Source: Neotamlana laminarinivorans (lineage in GTDB: Bacteria > Bacteroidota > Bacteroidia > Flavobacteriales > Flavobacteriaceae). Taken from it: a stretch of DNA of 64,000 nt. Each line of letters starts with the position of its first letter. The stretch's first letter is position 1. The notes beneath the pieces are model-generated. The model had not been told where the DNA came from. It ran no database searches and was given only the letters and a program-made list of their open reading frames with translations. This document shows, one piece after another, positions 46,601 to 55,946 of the stretch. The DNA lies in NCBI RefSeq assembly GCF_020523925.1, contig NZ_JAJAPW010000004.1, forward strand, positions 248,001 to 312,000, written 5' to 3'. Position numbers and translations under genes: made by a program.

Positions 46601-47557
46601 TTATTTATTTTGATCTCTTAATTTTTCTACTGCTTTAATTTGGTCTGCAAAGAAACCACTTTTTTCTGGATATTTCAAACTTAAAATTTTATATGATTGA
46701 ATAGCCTTTTTATAATTTTTTTGTTCTACATAAATTCGCGCTAAAGTCTCGGTCATTAAAGCTTCTGGTTGAATCATTTGTTCCTTAGCCAAATTACCTT
46801 TGGGTATGGTGTCTTTTACAGGTTTAATTTTTGGACTTTGCTTAATGAATTTATCTATAAGTTCAAATTTTTTGGCCTTTTCTAAATCGTCATCAATTGG
46901 GTTAGAATTCAATTTTGTTTCAACACCAAATTCAGCTTCTGGTTGTTTTTTTTCACGTTTGATAGGTTCAAAGTGCGATATTTTTAACCATTCGTTAAAC
47001 GAATGTTTTTCAGCTTTGTTAAAAGGAAGAGGTTTGCCTAAATTTAATATTTGTTCTGGTGATTGATCTATTTTAGGAATACCAACTAGATTAGATAATT
47101 CAATCGCTTTTTTTTTATCCGAATTGGTTTCTGATGTTTTTCTTTCTTCTTTAGGTTGAAACAAATTGGGGTCTAATGCACCATTAGTATCTTCAATTTG
47201 TTGATTTAAATGGTCATCTACTAAAGTGCTTTTATTAACAGAAATATCTTGGGCTTCCACCTCAATATCTTTTAAATGTACTGTATTTTGTTTGATGTGT
47301 TCTGAAATTTCATTTTGCATAAATTCTTCAGAAGTTATATAATCAAATAAAATGCTTCTATTTGTTGTATATGCTGCTGTGGTTTTTAAGGCATAATTGT
47401 ATTTAAAACTATTTTGATTTTTTAAACCTTTTAAGTAAATGGCTCTTGCAGACTGAAAGTAAGGAAATTCTGTTATTATTGATTTTACTGCATCGGTTTG
47501 CTCGGAAGTTAATGTTTCCGGATGTAGCATAATGTTTGTAAAATCGGTTTTATTCAT
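46601..47557 (-). CDS. TPR-like protein of the lptE-secG operon
   Basis: A 318-residue soluble protein without a signal peptide. N-terminal helices (LTSEQTDAVKSIITEFPYFQSARAIYL) are followed by a polar, probably disordered middle (about 95-260) and a C-terminal TPR-like pair (ALMTETLARIYVEQKNYKKAIQSYKILSLKYPEKSGFF). The family is common in Flavobacteria in this position but has no assigned role; a scaffold for envelope assembly is conjecture. The ATG at 47557 is used because the longer frame opens with a TTG at 47569. Confidence 0.72.
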   Translation of the reverse strand: MNKTDFTNIMLHPETLTSEQTDAVKSIITEFPYFQSARAIYLKGLKNQNSFKYNYALKTTAAYTTNRSILFDYITSEEFMQNEISEHIKQNTVHLKDIEVEAQDISVNKSTLVDDHLNQQIEDTNGALDPNLFQPKEERKTSETNSDKKKAIELSNLVGIPKIDQSPEQILNLGKPLPFNKAEKHSFNEWLKISHFEPIKREKKQPEAEFGVETKLNSNPIDDDLEKAKKFELIDKFIKQSPKIKPVKDTIPKGNLAKEQMIQPEALMTETLARIYVEQKNYKKAIQSYKILSLKYPEKSGFFADQIKAVEKLRDQNK

Positions 47558-47603
47558 TGTAGGTGCCAAATTTGTTTTATTCTTTTAAAAAAGTACTATA
47601 AAG

Positions 47604-48113
47604 TTACCATTTTGCTAATGTAGCATTTACAATATCTTGGGTTAAACGGTCAAAAATTTCTTCGTGAGCTGTTGTTTTTAAAGTTCCTGTAAGTTGTGCT
47701 GTACCATCGTAATCATAGAAAAAAGAAAACGTTTGTTCTACGTCATCTTCTGCGTCGTTTGTGTTTATAAAGCGTACACGTACAGAAATTGTTAATCTGT
47801 TTTGAGCCGCTGTGTTTGAAGATGTTGATGTAGTTGGTGAAATGCGATAATCTGTAATTTCGCCTTCAAAAATTAAATCACCATTATTAGTTACCAAACT
47901 GTAGTTGGTTTGGTCTTGAACATAATCTTCCAAGGCTAGTTTAAAGTCTCTTGTTAAACCAGGTTCAACTAAAAGCGCTGTGTTTTCAAAGCTATTTACT
48001 TGAAATGAATCGGCATCAATAGATGTAGGTTGTGTTAGTCCATATTGAATTTTGCAACTGTAAATTGTACTTACTGCTACACAAACTAGAATAATATATT
48101 TTAAATGTTTCAT
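47604..48113 (-). CDS. lptE: LptE family LPS-assembly lipoprotein
   Basis: A 169-residue lipoprotein with lipobox TIYSCKIQYG (Cys near residue 20), followed by the compact alpha/beta fold of LptE (QVNSFENTALLVEPGLTRDFKLALEDYVQDQT and LIFEGEITDYRISP). LptE plugs LptD at the outer membrane to insert lipopolysaccharide. The lptD gene is not in the window. Start at the ATG at 48113; the longer frame begins with TTG. Lies 17 bases after the sigma-54 activator gene. Confidence 0.85.
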   Translation of the reverse strand: MKHLKYIILVCVAVSTIYSCKIQYGLTQPTSIDADSFQVNSFENTALLVEPGLTRDFKLALEDYVQDQTNYSLVTNNGDLIFEGEITDYRISPTTSTSSNTAAQNRLTISVRVRFINTNDAEDDVEQTFSFFYDYDGTAQLTGTLKTTAHEEIFDRLTQDIVNATLAKW

Positions 48114-48130
48114 GTATTTAAAACTCAAAA

Positions 48131-49405
48131 TTATAAATCGTATTGTTTAATTTTTCTGTATAAAGTGCGTTCGCTTATACCTAATTCGGCAGCAGCCAAT
48201 TTACGTTTACCATTGTGGCGCTCTAAAGATTTTTTTATAAGTTCTAGTTCTTTGTCTTGTAAAGATAAAGTTTCTTCTTCTTCAATTTCTTCAGCAAAAT
48301 GGTATTTATCGGTTATAGATTCGTTTTCTATTACTGGTGGTGTGGTGTGTTCTGGAATACTTAAAAAATCACTTTCATTATCATCATGTTCTTCAAAAGC
48401 AATATCATCATTGGTTGGATTACCGTAAATTTTTTGAATTAAGCTTTCGTTGTTTTTTTCGACATCTTTAGTGTTACCATTTTTCATGAGTTCCATGGTA
48501 AGTTTTTTAAGATCATTTAGATCGCTTTTCATATCGAAAAGTACCTTGTAAAGTATTTCACGCTCGCTACTAAAGTCGCTTTCTGCTTTTGTTTGTTTTA
48601 TAACTGCGGGTAAATTATTTCCAGTTGTTGGTAAATAGTTGCGCAGAGTTTCGGCAGAAACGGTTCGGTTTTGTTCTAATACAGAAAGTTGTTCGGCAAT
48701 GTTTCGTAATTGGCGAATGTTTCCGCTCCAGCGATATTTTACAAGTAGTTGCACAGCGTTTTCAGATAGTTTAACCGTTGGCATTTTATACTTTAATGCA
48801 AAGTCGCTGGCAAATTTTCTAAATAATAAATGGATGTCTTCTTGTCGCTCGCGCAATGGTGGAAGATTAATATCTACAGTACTTAAACGATAAAATAAGT
48901 CTTCTCGAAATTTTTCTTTTTGTATAGCTTCAAACATGTTTACGTTTGTAGCCGCAACAATACGCACGTTAGTTTTTTGTACTTTACTAGAGCCTACTTT
49001 TAAAAACTCGCCATTTTCTAAAACACGAAGTAAGCGTACTTGGGTTGTTAGTGGTAATTCTCCAACTTCATCTAAAAAAATGGTTCCGCCATCGGCTTCT
49101 TCAAAATAACCGCTACGTGTTTGAGTTGCTCCTGTAAATGCGCCTTTTTCGTGACCAAAAAGTTCGCTGTCTATTGTGCCTTCTGGTATAGCGCCACAGT
49201 TAACTGCTATGTATTTGTTGTGTTTGCGATGCGATAATTGGTGTATTATTTTAGGAATACTTTCTTTACCAACCCCGCTTTCGCCAGTTACTAAAACCGA
49301 TATATCTGTTGGTGCAACTTGTATAGCTTTTTCTATGGCACGGTTTAGTGCTGGCGTATTACCAATTATACCAAAACGTTGTTTTATTGCTTGAACAGAT
49401 TCCAT
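48131..49405 (-). CDS. Sigma-54-dependent transcriptional activator without receiver domain
   Basis: A 424-residue bacterial enhancer-binding protein. It opens directly with the AAA+ domain: Walker A GESGVGKES (about residues 43-51), the sigma-54 contact loop HEKGAFTGATQT, Walker B GGTIFLDEVGELP, and the R-finger region REDLFYRLSTV. A long acidic linker (about 290-375) leads to a Fis-type helix-turn-helix (KLAAAELGISERTLYRKIKQY). There is no N-terminal receiver, GAF or PAS domain. The ATG at 49405 replaces an upstream TTG. Genes it controls are unknown; it sits between miaB and lptE. Confidence 0.92.
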   Translation of the reverse strand: MESVQAIKQRFGIIGNTPALNRAIEKAIQVAPTDISVLVTGESGVGKESIPKIIHQLSHRKHNKYIAVNCGAIPEGTIDSELFGHEKGAFTGATQTRSGYFEEADGGTIFLDEVGELPLTTQVRLLRVLENGEFLKVGSSKVQKTNVRIVAATNVNMFEAIQKEKFREDLFYRLSTVDINLPPLRERQEDIHLLFRKFASDFALKYKMPTVKLSENAVQLLVKYRWSGNIRQLRNIAEQLSVLEQNRTVSAETLRNYLPTTGNNLPAVIKQTKAESDFSSEREILYKVLFDMKSDLNDLKKLTMELMKNGNTKDVEKNNESLIQKIYGNPTNDDIAFEEHDDNESDFLSIPEHTTPPVIENESITDKYHFAEEIEEEETLSLQDKELELIKKSLERHNGKRKLAAAELGISERTLYRKIKQYDL

Positions 49406-49464
49406 TTTTTCTATATTCAAAAGTCAAGATTTAAAGTAATCAAGACTTCAAATTTTATTTAATA

Positions 49465-50913
49465 TTAATTGTTTTCTGAATAGCCTACAGCTTCTCCAAT
49501 TAAGGTAGCACTTGTGCAGCTATTAATTTTTACGTTTACAAAATCGCCTTCTTTATAATGTTCTTTAGGGAAAACAGCTACTAAGTTTTCTGATGTTCTT
49601 CCAGACCATTCGGCATCCGATTTTTTTGAAGATTTTTCAATTAAAACCTCTACAACTTTGCCAACATTACTTTTCATTACGTCTTCACTTAAATCGCGCT
49701 GTAGTTGTACAATTTCTGCTAATCGACGTTTTTTAACAGCTTCCGGAATATCATCTTCTAGTTTTCTTTCGGCTAAAGTTCCTGGGCGTTCAGAATAAGC
49801 AAACATGTAACCGTAACTGTATTTTACGTAGCGCATAAGCGAAAGTGTGTCTTGATGATCTTCTTCTGTTTCGGTTGGGAAACCAGAAATCATATCTTGG
49901 CTAATACCACAATCTGGAATAAGTTTGCGAATATTATCAATAATATCAAAATATTCTTCGCGTGTGTGCAAGCGGTTCATAGCTTTTAAAATACGGTTGC
50001 TTCCACTTTGTACAGGTAAGTGAATGTAATTGCAAATGTTTTTATGCTTTGCCATGGTTTCAATAACATCAATAGTAAAATCTTGCGGGTTAGATGTTGA
50101 GAAACGAAAACGCATTTTAGGTTGTGCTATGGCACACATGTCTAATAATTTGGCAAAATTAACTGCAGTAGCTTTTTGTATATCGCTGGCTTTATCAAAG
50201 TCTTTTTTAAGTCCGCCGCCATACCATAAATAGCTGTCTACATTTTGGCCAAGAAGTGTAACTTCCTTGTAACCTTTATTGGCTAAATCGTTAATTTCTT
50301 CAATAATACTCTGTGGGTCTCTACTGCGTTCGCGACCACGAGTAAATGGCACAACGCAAAATGTACACATATTATCGCAACCACGTGTAATAGATACAAA
50401 AGCAGTTATACCATTGCTATTTAATCGAACAGGAGAAATATCGCCGTAGGTTTCTTCTTTTGATAAGATAACGTTAATAGCATCTCTACCTTCATCAACT
50501 TCAGCTAAAAGGTTGGGTAAATCTTTGTAAGCATCTGGGCCAACAACTAAATCTACAATTTTTTCTTCTTCAAGAAATTTACTTTTAAGGCGTTCGGCCA
50601 TACAACCTAAAACCCCAACTTTCATTTTAGGGTTGTGGTTACTTTTTATGGCGTTATATTTTTCTAACCGTTTTCTAACGGTTTGTTCGGCTTTATCGCG
50701 AATAGAGCAGGTATTAACTAAAACCAAATCGGCTTCTTCAATGGTTTGTGTAGTGTTAAAACCTTGCTCAGATAATATTGAAGCAACAATTTCACTGTCG
50801 CTAAAATTCATGGCACAACCATAACTCTCTATAAAAAGCTTGCGTTTATTGCCTTCTTTTTGCTCAAGAATTAATGATTCTCCTTGTTTATTTTCGTCTA
50901 TTGTCTTTTCCAT
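49465..50913 (-). CDS. miaB: tRNA-2-methylthio-N6-dimethylallyladenosine synthase
   Basis: A 482-residue radical-SAM methylthiotransferase acting on i6A37 of tRNAs reading UNN codons. Order: UPF0004 domain with three cluster Cys ([23 protein letters not shown]), radical-SAM domain with [22 protein letters not shown] (CxxxCxxC), and a C-terminal TRAM domain ([14 protein letters not shown]). Two [4Fe-4S] clusters are needed, so the NifU-like protein in the window may serve it. First gene of the minus-strand miaB-activator-lptE-TPR-secG run. Confidence 0.96.
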   Translation of the reverse strand: MEKTIDENKQGESLILEQKEGNKRKLFIESYGCAMNFSDSEIVASILSEQGFNTTQTIEEADLVLVNTCSIRDKAEQTVRKRLEKYNAIKSNHNPKMKVGVLGCMAERLKSKFLEEEKIVDLVVGPDAYKDLPNLLAEVDEGRDAINVILSKEETYGDISPVRLNSNGITAFVSITRGCDNMCTFCVVPFTRGRERSRDPQSIIEEINDLANKGYKEVTLLGQNVDSYLWYGGGLKKDFDKASDIQKATAVNFAKLLDMCAIAQPKMRFRFSTSNPQDFTIDVIETMAKHKNICNYIHLPVQSGSNRILKAMNRLHTREEYFDIIDNIRKLIPDCGISQDMISGFPTETEEDHQDTLSLMRYVKYSYGYMFAYSERPGTLAERKLEDDIPEAVKKRRLAEIVQLQRDLSEDVMKSNVGKVVEVLIEKSSKKSDAEWSGRTSENLVAVFPKEHYKEGDFVNVKINSCTSATLIGEAVGYSENN

Positions 50914-51080
50914 AATTATTTGAAATATTTCATTTCAACAAGCATGCAAAGATATAATTTATTTGTGGTTTGGTGACAAATTGGCAGTTAATTTTTGTTT
51001 TAAAGTTATTTTAAAAATATTGTAGGTAAACACGCAACCTTTTTTTGTTTTTGTATCTTTAAAATAAAATCAATCAAACT

Positions 51081-52295
51081 ATGAAAACAAAACTAATACT
51101 CTGTTTTGTCGCTATTTGCCCCTTTTTTTCATGCGATGATAATTACGAAGTGGTACAAGTTGCCACACCACAATTAATTAGTAAAACCGAATTTAGAAAT
51201 TCTGTTACAGTTCAAGAGCCACATATTATACAGGAAGCTGGTAAAATTTATGCTTATAAAGATTTAATATTTGTAGGAGATATTGATGGTATTCATGTTA
51301 TAGATAATTCAATTCCAGAAACACCAGTATTAGTGAAATTTATTAAAATTCCTGTGAATGAAGATATTTCGGTTAAAGATGATTACTTGTACGCAGATAG
51401 TGCCACCGATTTGTTGGTTTTTGATATATCGGATATTAATAATGAAGTAAGTTTAGTTGAACGCTTAGAAGATGTATTTACTATTTACGATTATAATTTT
51501 CCTGAAGAAGCCGATGAGGCCGATTATAGCAAGTATAATTATGAAGAAGATATTATTGTTGGATGGACAGTTGCTACGGAGCGACGAAAAAAACAAGACG
51601 ATTTAATGTTTACTGATTTTGCTAATAATGCTGTGGAATCCACAACAGGAACAGGAGGTTCTTTAGCACGTTTTCAAATTGTAAACGATTATTTGTATAC
51701 TGTTGGTTCCTACGAAATGTCTATTTTCAATATCTCAAATTTATCGCAACCCGTTTTAACTAATACAAATTATGCCGGTTGGAATATTGAAACTATGTTT
51801 CAAAAAGATAATTATTTGTATTTGGGTAGTACTAATGGTATGTACATTTATAGTTTAGGTAATCCATCGGCACCTGAATATATTTCAGAGTTTACACATT
51901 GGGAAAGTTGCGATCCTGTAGTTGTAGATGGTGATTATGCTTATTTAACATTGCGCGGTGGTAATGCTTGTGGGCAACTAGAAAGTGTTTTAGAAGTTAT
52001 TGATGTAAGCGACAAAGCAAACCCAACCTTGGCATCGCGCTACACTTTAGAGAATCCTTACGGTTTAGGGATTAAAGGAAATATGCTTTTTGTTTGCGAT
52101 GGCACCGCTGGACTAAAACTATTTAATAAAGAAAATCCGTTAGATTTAAGTATGGTGAAAGATTACAACAATATTCAATCTAAAGATGTTATACCGCTTG
52201 AAAACTCATTGTTAATGATTGGAGGTAATACGTTGTATCAATACAAATATTTAGAAGATGATATCAATCTTATTAGTACATTTCAGTTAAACTAA
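51081..52295 (+). CDS. LVIVD-repeat lipoprotein
   Basis: A 404-residue exported lipoprotein (lipobox CPFFSCDDN, Cys near residue 18) built from repeated units that alternate strands and a short motif such as GIHVIDNSIPETPVLV, DLLVFDISDI, EMSIFNISNLSQPVL, MYIYSLGNPSAPEYI and VLEVIDVSDKANPTL. These LVIVD-type repeats fold as a beta-propeller. Surface-exposed or periplasmic binding role; ligand unknown. Monocistronic with its own terminator. Confidence 0.82.
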   Translation: MKTKLILCFVAICPFFSCDDNYEVVQVATPQLISKTEFRNSVTVQEPHIIQEAGKIYAYKDLIFVGDIDGIHVIDNSIPETPVLVKFIKIPVNEDISVKDDYLYADSATDLLVFDISDINNEVSLVERLEDVFTIYDYNFPEEADEADYSKYNYEEDIIVGWTVATERRKKQDDLMFTDFANNAVESTTGTGGSLARFQIVNDYLYTVGSYEMSIFNISNLSQPVLTNTNYAGWNIETMFQKDNYLYLGSTNGMYIYSLGNPSAPEYISEFTHWESCDPVVVDGDYAYLTLRGGNACGQLESVLEVIDVSDKANPTLASRYTLENPYGLGIKGNMLFVCDGTAGLKLFNKENPLDLSMVKDYNNIQSKDVIPLENSLLMIGGNTLYQYKYLEDDINLISTFQLN

Positions 52296-52310
52296 AATTT
52301 AATTTGCTCA

Positions 52311-52343
52311 ATATTAAAGCGCTACTGTAAAGTGGCGTTTTTT
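52311..52343 (+). terminator. Terminator after LVIVD gene
   Basis: Stem formed by AAAGCGCTACT and AGTGGCGTTT (one bulge, one wobble pair), loop GTAA, then a run of six T. Confidence 0.55.
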
Positions 52344-52407
52344 GTTTGTGGTATTTATAAAAAAACGATTACATTTAGTCTTTCTAACCGTTAACTAATA
52401 AATTTTT

Positions 52408-53190
52408 ATGAATTCTGTAAATGAAATTTCCCAAAAAATAGCACAATCTCGAGCTTTAGATTTTGGAGATATTTTTAATAAGTGTATTGTGCTTTTTAAA
52501 AAAACTTGGGTGCAAGGGTTGCTGCTGCAATTGTTTTCAATGTTAATTATGTTGCCCTTAATTATAATATTTTATATTCCTTTTATAACCATGATAATCG
52601 ATCAGCAACGAAATGGTTATGCAGATCCGCAGGCTATGGATAATTTTTTTCAAAGCATGTCTGTTATTTATATCATAATAGTTTCAATAGGGGGTGTTGT
52701 TTTGGGTGTGCTTGTAACAGCGCTTAATGCTGCTTTTTACAGAATAATGAGGAAATTAGACTCTAACGAAAGCGTAACAGCCAAGGATTTCTTTTATTTT
52801 ATAAAAGGTAAATATATAGGTAAAATAGCCTTACTAATGTTAATTTCAATATTAATAGCAATTCCTTCTGCTTTACTATGTTACATACCGTTGATTTATT
52901 TTTCGGTGCCTTTAGCATATATTTTTGTGGTTTTTGCTTTTAACGAAGATTTTTCGGTAAGCGAAATATTATCAACAGCATTTAAACTTGGTAATAAAAA
53001 ATGGGGAATTACCATAGGTTTAATTATTGTAGCTTATCTGGGTATTCTAGTGTTAACTTTTATAACTTGTGGTATTGGAGGTATTTTTATTCAATCATTT
53101 TTATTCCATCCAATGTATTTAATTTATAAAGAAGTAGTTGGCTTTAACGAAAAAAGTGCCATTGATGAAATAGGCACACCCATAGAATAA
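52408..53190 (+). CDS. Six-helix inner membrane protein
   Basis: A 260-residue integral membrane protein with a short polar N-terminus and about six hydrophobic segments (near residues 40-62, 86-110, 135-155, 157-177, 200-222 and 225-245). No metal or ATP motifs and no signal peptide. I do not recognise a named family. It ends at a terminator and precedes topA, with no evidence of coupling to it. Confidence 0.7.
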   Translation: MNSVNEISQKIAQSRALDFGDIFNKCIVLFKKTWVQGLLLQLFSMLIMLPLIIIFYIPFITMIIDQQRNGYADPQAMDNFFQSMSVIYIIIVSIGGVVLGVLVTALNAAFYRIMRKLDSNESVTAKDFFYFIKGKYIGKIALLMLISILIAIPSALLCYIPLIYFSVPLAYIFVVFAFNEDFSVSEILSTAFKLGNKKWGITIGLIIVAYLGILVLTFITCGIGGIFIQSFLFHPMYLIYKEVVGFNEKSAIDEIGTPIE

Positions 53191-53211
53191 ATAGTTTATT
53201 AAATTATTAAC

Positions 53212-53247
53212 AGCCTGTATTTAAGATGTTAAATACAGGCTTTTTTT
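53212..53247 (+). terminator. Terminator before topA
   Basis: Perfect 13-base stem AGCCTGTATTTAA/TTAAATACAGGCT (53212-53224, 53229-53241), loop GATG, with seven T. Confidence 0.88.
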
Positions 53248-53302
53248 ATTTAAAAAAAATAATGAAGTACTATAAAATTAGGAAGTTAAATTATTTTTCA
53301 CA

Positions 53303-53310
53303 TAAATTTG
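53303..53310 (+). promoter_or_regulatory. Candidate -7 element of topA
   Basis: TAAATTTG matches TAnnTTTG exactly, 18 bases before the topA ATG. The -33 region is not a clear match. Confidence 0.4.
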
Positions 53311-53328
53311 TAGCTCAAAACACGAAGT

Positions 53329-55812
53329 ATGGCGAAGAATTTAGTGATAGTAGAGTCACCTGCAAAAGCAAAAACCATTGAAAAATTTCTTGGTAAAGAT
53401 TTTAAAGTAGAATCTAGTTTTGGGCATATTGCCGATTTACCAAGCAAAGAATTAGGGGTAGATGTTGAAGGTGATTTTAATCCCAAATACGAAGTATCTA
53501 AGGATAAAAAAGCGGTTGTAAAAAAACTTAAAGATTTAGCTAAAAAAGCCGAAATGGTTTGGTTAGCAAGTGATGAGGATCGCGAGGGAGAAGCTATTGC
53601 ATGGCATTTAGCCGAAACGTTAAAGTTGGATAAAGATAAAACTAAACGTATTGTATTTCATGAAATTACAAAAACAGCCATATTAAAAGCAATTGAAAAC
53701 CCAAGAGGTATAGATTACGATTTAGTTGATGCACAACAAGCGCGTCGTGTTTTAGATAGAATTGTAGGTTACGAGCTTTCGCCGGTATTATGGAGAAAAG
53801 TAAAAGGCGGTTTATCTGCAGGTCGTGTACAATCGGTTTCTGTGCGATTAATTGTTGAAAAGGAACGTGAAATTGCAGATTTTAAACCTGTAGCATCATA
53901 TAGAATTGATGCTGAATTTTCAAATGAAGACGGTCAAACATTTAAAGCAAAGCTTCCTAAGAATTTTAAAACTAAAAAAGAGGCTTTAGCGTTTTTAGAA
54001 AAAAATGCTGCTGCAAACTTTAAAGTAGCCGATTTAACAAAAAAACCGGCAAAAAAATCACCAGCAGCACCATTTACAACCTCAACTTTACAGCAGGAAG
54101 CATCACGTAAACTATATTTTTCGGTAAGTAAAACCATGACGATGGCACAACGTCTATACGAAGCGGGTTTAATTACTTACATGAGAACCGATAGTGTAAA
54201 TTTATCTGACGAAGCAAGAAAAGGAGCTGAGGCTGAAATTAAAAAAGCCTATGGCGACGAATATAGTAATCCTAGAAATTATGTAGGCAAAGCTAAAGGA
54301 GCGCAAGAAGCTCACGAAGCTATTCGTCCAACAAACTTTGCAACGCATAGTGTAAATATAGATAGAGATCAAGCAAGGCTTTACGATTTAATATGGAAAC
54401 GAGCTATAGCATCACAAATGAGTGAAGCTAATTTAGAGCGTACCAATGTGAAAATTGAAGCCGACACACATAAAGAAACATTTACAGCAAACGGCGAGGT
54501 TATTACTTTCGATGGTTTCTTAAAAGTATATTTAGAAGGAACAGATGATGAAGATGCCGAACAAGATGGTATGTTGCCAGCAATGAAGGTTAACGAAACC
54601 TTATTAAATAGCTACATTACCGCAACCGAACGTTATACGCGTCCGCCAGCAAGATATACTGAAGCTTCTTTAGTTAAAAAGCTAGAAGAATTAGGTATTG
54701 GTCGTCCGTCCACATACGCGCCAACAATATCAACTATTCAAAATAGAAATTATATTGAAAAAGGTACTGTTGATGGTGTAGAGCGTGAATATTCGCAATT
54801 AACACTTCAAGAAGGAAATATAAAAGATGTAACCTTAACCGAAAAAGTAGGTTCAGATAAAGGAAAATTAGTGCCAACCGATATTGGAATGATTGTAACC
54901 GATTTCCTGGTTAATCATTTCGATGCTATTCTCGATTATAATTTTACAGCGAAAGTTGAAGAGGATTTTGATGATATTGCTGAAGGAAAAGAGGATTGGC
55001 AAAAAATGATGAAATCGTTTTATAAAGATTTTCATCCGGTTGTTGAAGATGTAAAAGAAAACGCCGATAGAGAATCTGGTGAGCGTATTCTTGGAACCGA
55101 CCCAACAACAGGAAAGCAAGTAAGTGTGCGTTTAGGTAAATTTGGACCAATGGTGCAAATAGGTACGGTTGATGATGAAGAAAAACCACAATTTGCAAGC
55201 CTAAGTCCAGACCAACAATTAAATACCATAACCTACGAAGAGGCGATGGATTTATTTCAACTTCCAAAAAATTTAGGTGAGTTTGAAGGCGAAACGGTTG
55301 AAGTAAATAATGGACGTTTCGGGCCATATGTGAAATTTGGAAAAGCTTATGTGTCGTTGCCTAAAGGAATCGATCCGTTAAGTGTTGAATTAGACGATGC
55401 TATTGTTTTAATAAAAGAAAAACAAAAAGCCGATGCGCCAATTTACCATTATCAAGATTTACCAGTGCAAAAAGGTAAAGGGCGTTTTGGACCATATATT
55501 AAATGGAACAACATGTTTATTAACGTAAACAAAAAATACGATTGGGATAATTTATCCGATGATGATATTGTAACGCTTATCGAAGATAAAATTCAAAAAG
55601 AAAAAGATAAGCTTATTCATTCTTGGGAAGATGGTGCTATTCGTGTTGAAAAAGCACGTTGGGGAAGGCATAATGTAATTCAGGGAAAAACTAAAGTAGA
55701 GTTAGCAAAAACCGTTGATGTAAGCGAAATGACTTTAGAGGAAGCAAAAGCTATTATTGAGGCTAATGCCCCTAAAAAGAAAACAAGAAAAAAAGCTACG
55801 AAAAAGAAGTAA
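53329..55812 (+). CDS. topA: DNA topoisomerase I
   Basis: An 827-residue type IA topoisomerase relaxing negative supercoils. Order: TOPRIM domain (LVIVESPAKAKTIEKFLG, then SDEDREGEA with Mg-binding acids), gate domains with the catalytic Tyr in LITYMRTDSVNLS, GRPSTYAPTIS, then C-terminal repeats of the topoisomerase C type (RFGPYVKFGKAY, RFGPYIKWNN) and a Lys-rich tail. There are no Cys zinc fingers, as is usual in Bacteroidota. First in a conserved series topA - arginase-like - gldKLMN. Confidence 0.97.
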   Translation: MAKNLVIVESPAKAKTIEKFLGKDFKVESSFGHIADLPSKELGVDVEGDFNPKYEVSKDKKAVVKKLKDLAKKAEMVWLASDEDREGEAIAWHLAETLKLDKDKTKRIVFHEITKTAILKAIENPRGIDYDLVDAQQARRVLDRIVGYELSPVLWRKVKGGLSAGRVQSVSVRLIVEKEREIADFKPVASYRIDAEFSNEDGQTFKAKLPKNFKTKKEALAFLEKNAAANFKVADLTKKPAKKSPAAPFTTSTLQQEASRKLYFSVSKTMTMAQRLYEAGLITYMRTDSVNLSDEARKGAEAEIKKAYGDEYSNPRNYVGKAKGAQEAHEAIRPTNFATHSVNIDRDQARLYDLIWKRAIASQMSEANLERTNVKIEADTHKETFTANGEVITFDGFLKVYLEGTDDEDAEQDGMLPAMKVNETLLNSYITATERYTRPPARYTEASLVKKLEELGIGRPSTYAPTISTIQNRNYIEKGTVDGVEREYSQLTLQEGNIKDVTLTEKVGSDKGKLVPTDIGMIVTDFLVNHFDAILDYNFTAKVEEDFDDIAEGKEDWQKMMKSFYKDFHPVVEDVKENADRESGERILGTDPTTGKQVSVRLGKFGPMVQIGTVDDEEKPQFASLSPDQQLNTITYEEAMDLFQLPKNLGEFEGETVEVNNGRFGPYVKFGKAYVSLPKGIDPLSVELDDAIVLIKEKQKADAPIYHYQDLPVQKGKGRFGPYIKWNNMFINVNKKYDWDNLSDDDIVTLIEDKIQKEKDKLIHSWEDGAIRVEKARWGRHNVIQGKTKVELAKTVDVSEMTLEEAKAIIEANAPKKKTRKKATKKK

Positions 55813-55946
55813 TTCAAGTTTTTATTAAACTATTTACACTAAGTGAGTTTTTTTATTAAGTTTTTTTTAAAGATTCTTCAAAAAAATCCATTTATTCTTT
55901 TAATATTTGTGTTACATTGTTTTAAAAATAAACCATATATTGATTA

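Noticed and set aside
54944-55327. A 127-residue frame opposite topA
   Set aside because: Contained in topA with no motif or ribosome-binding context.
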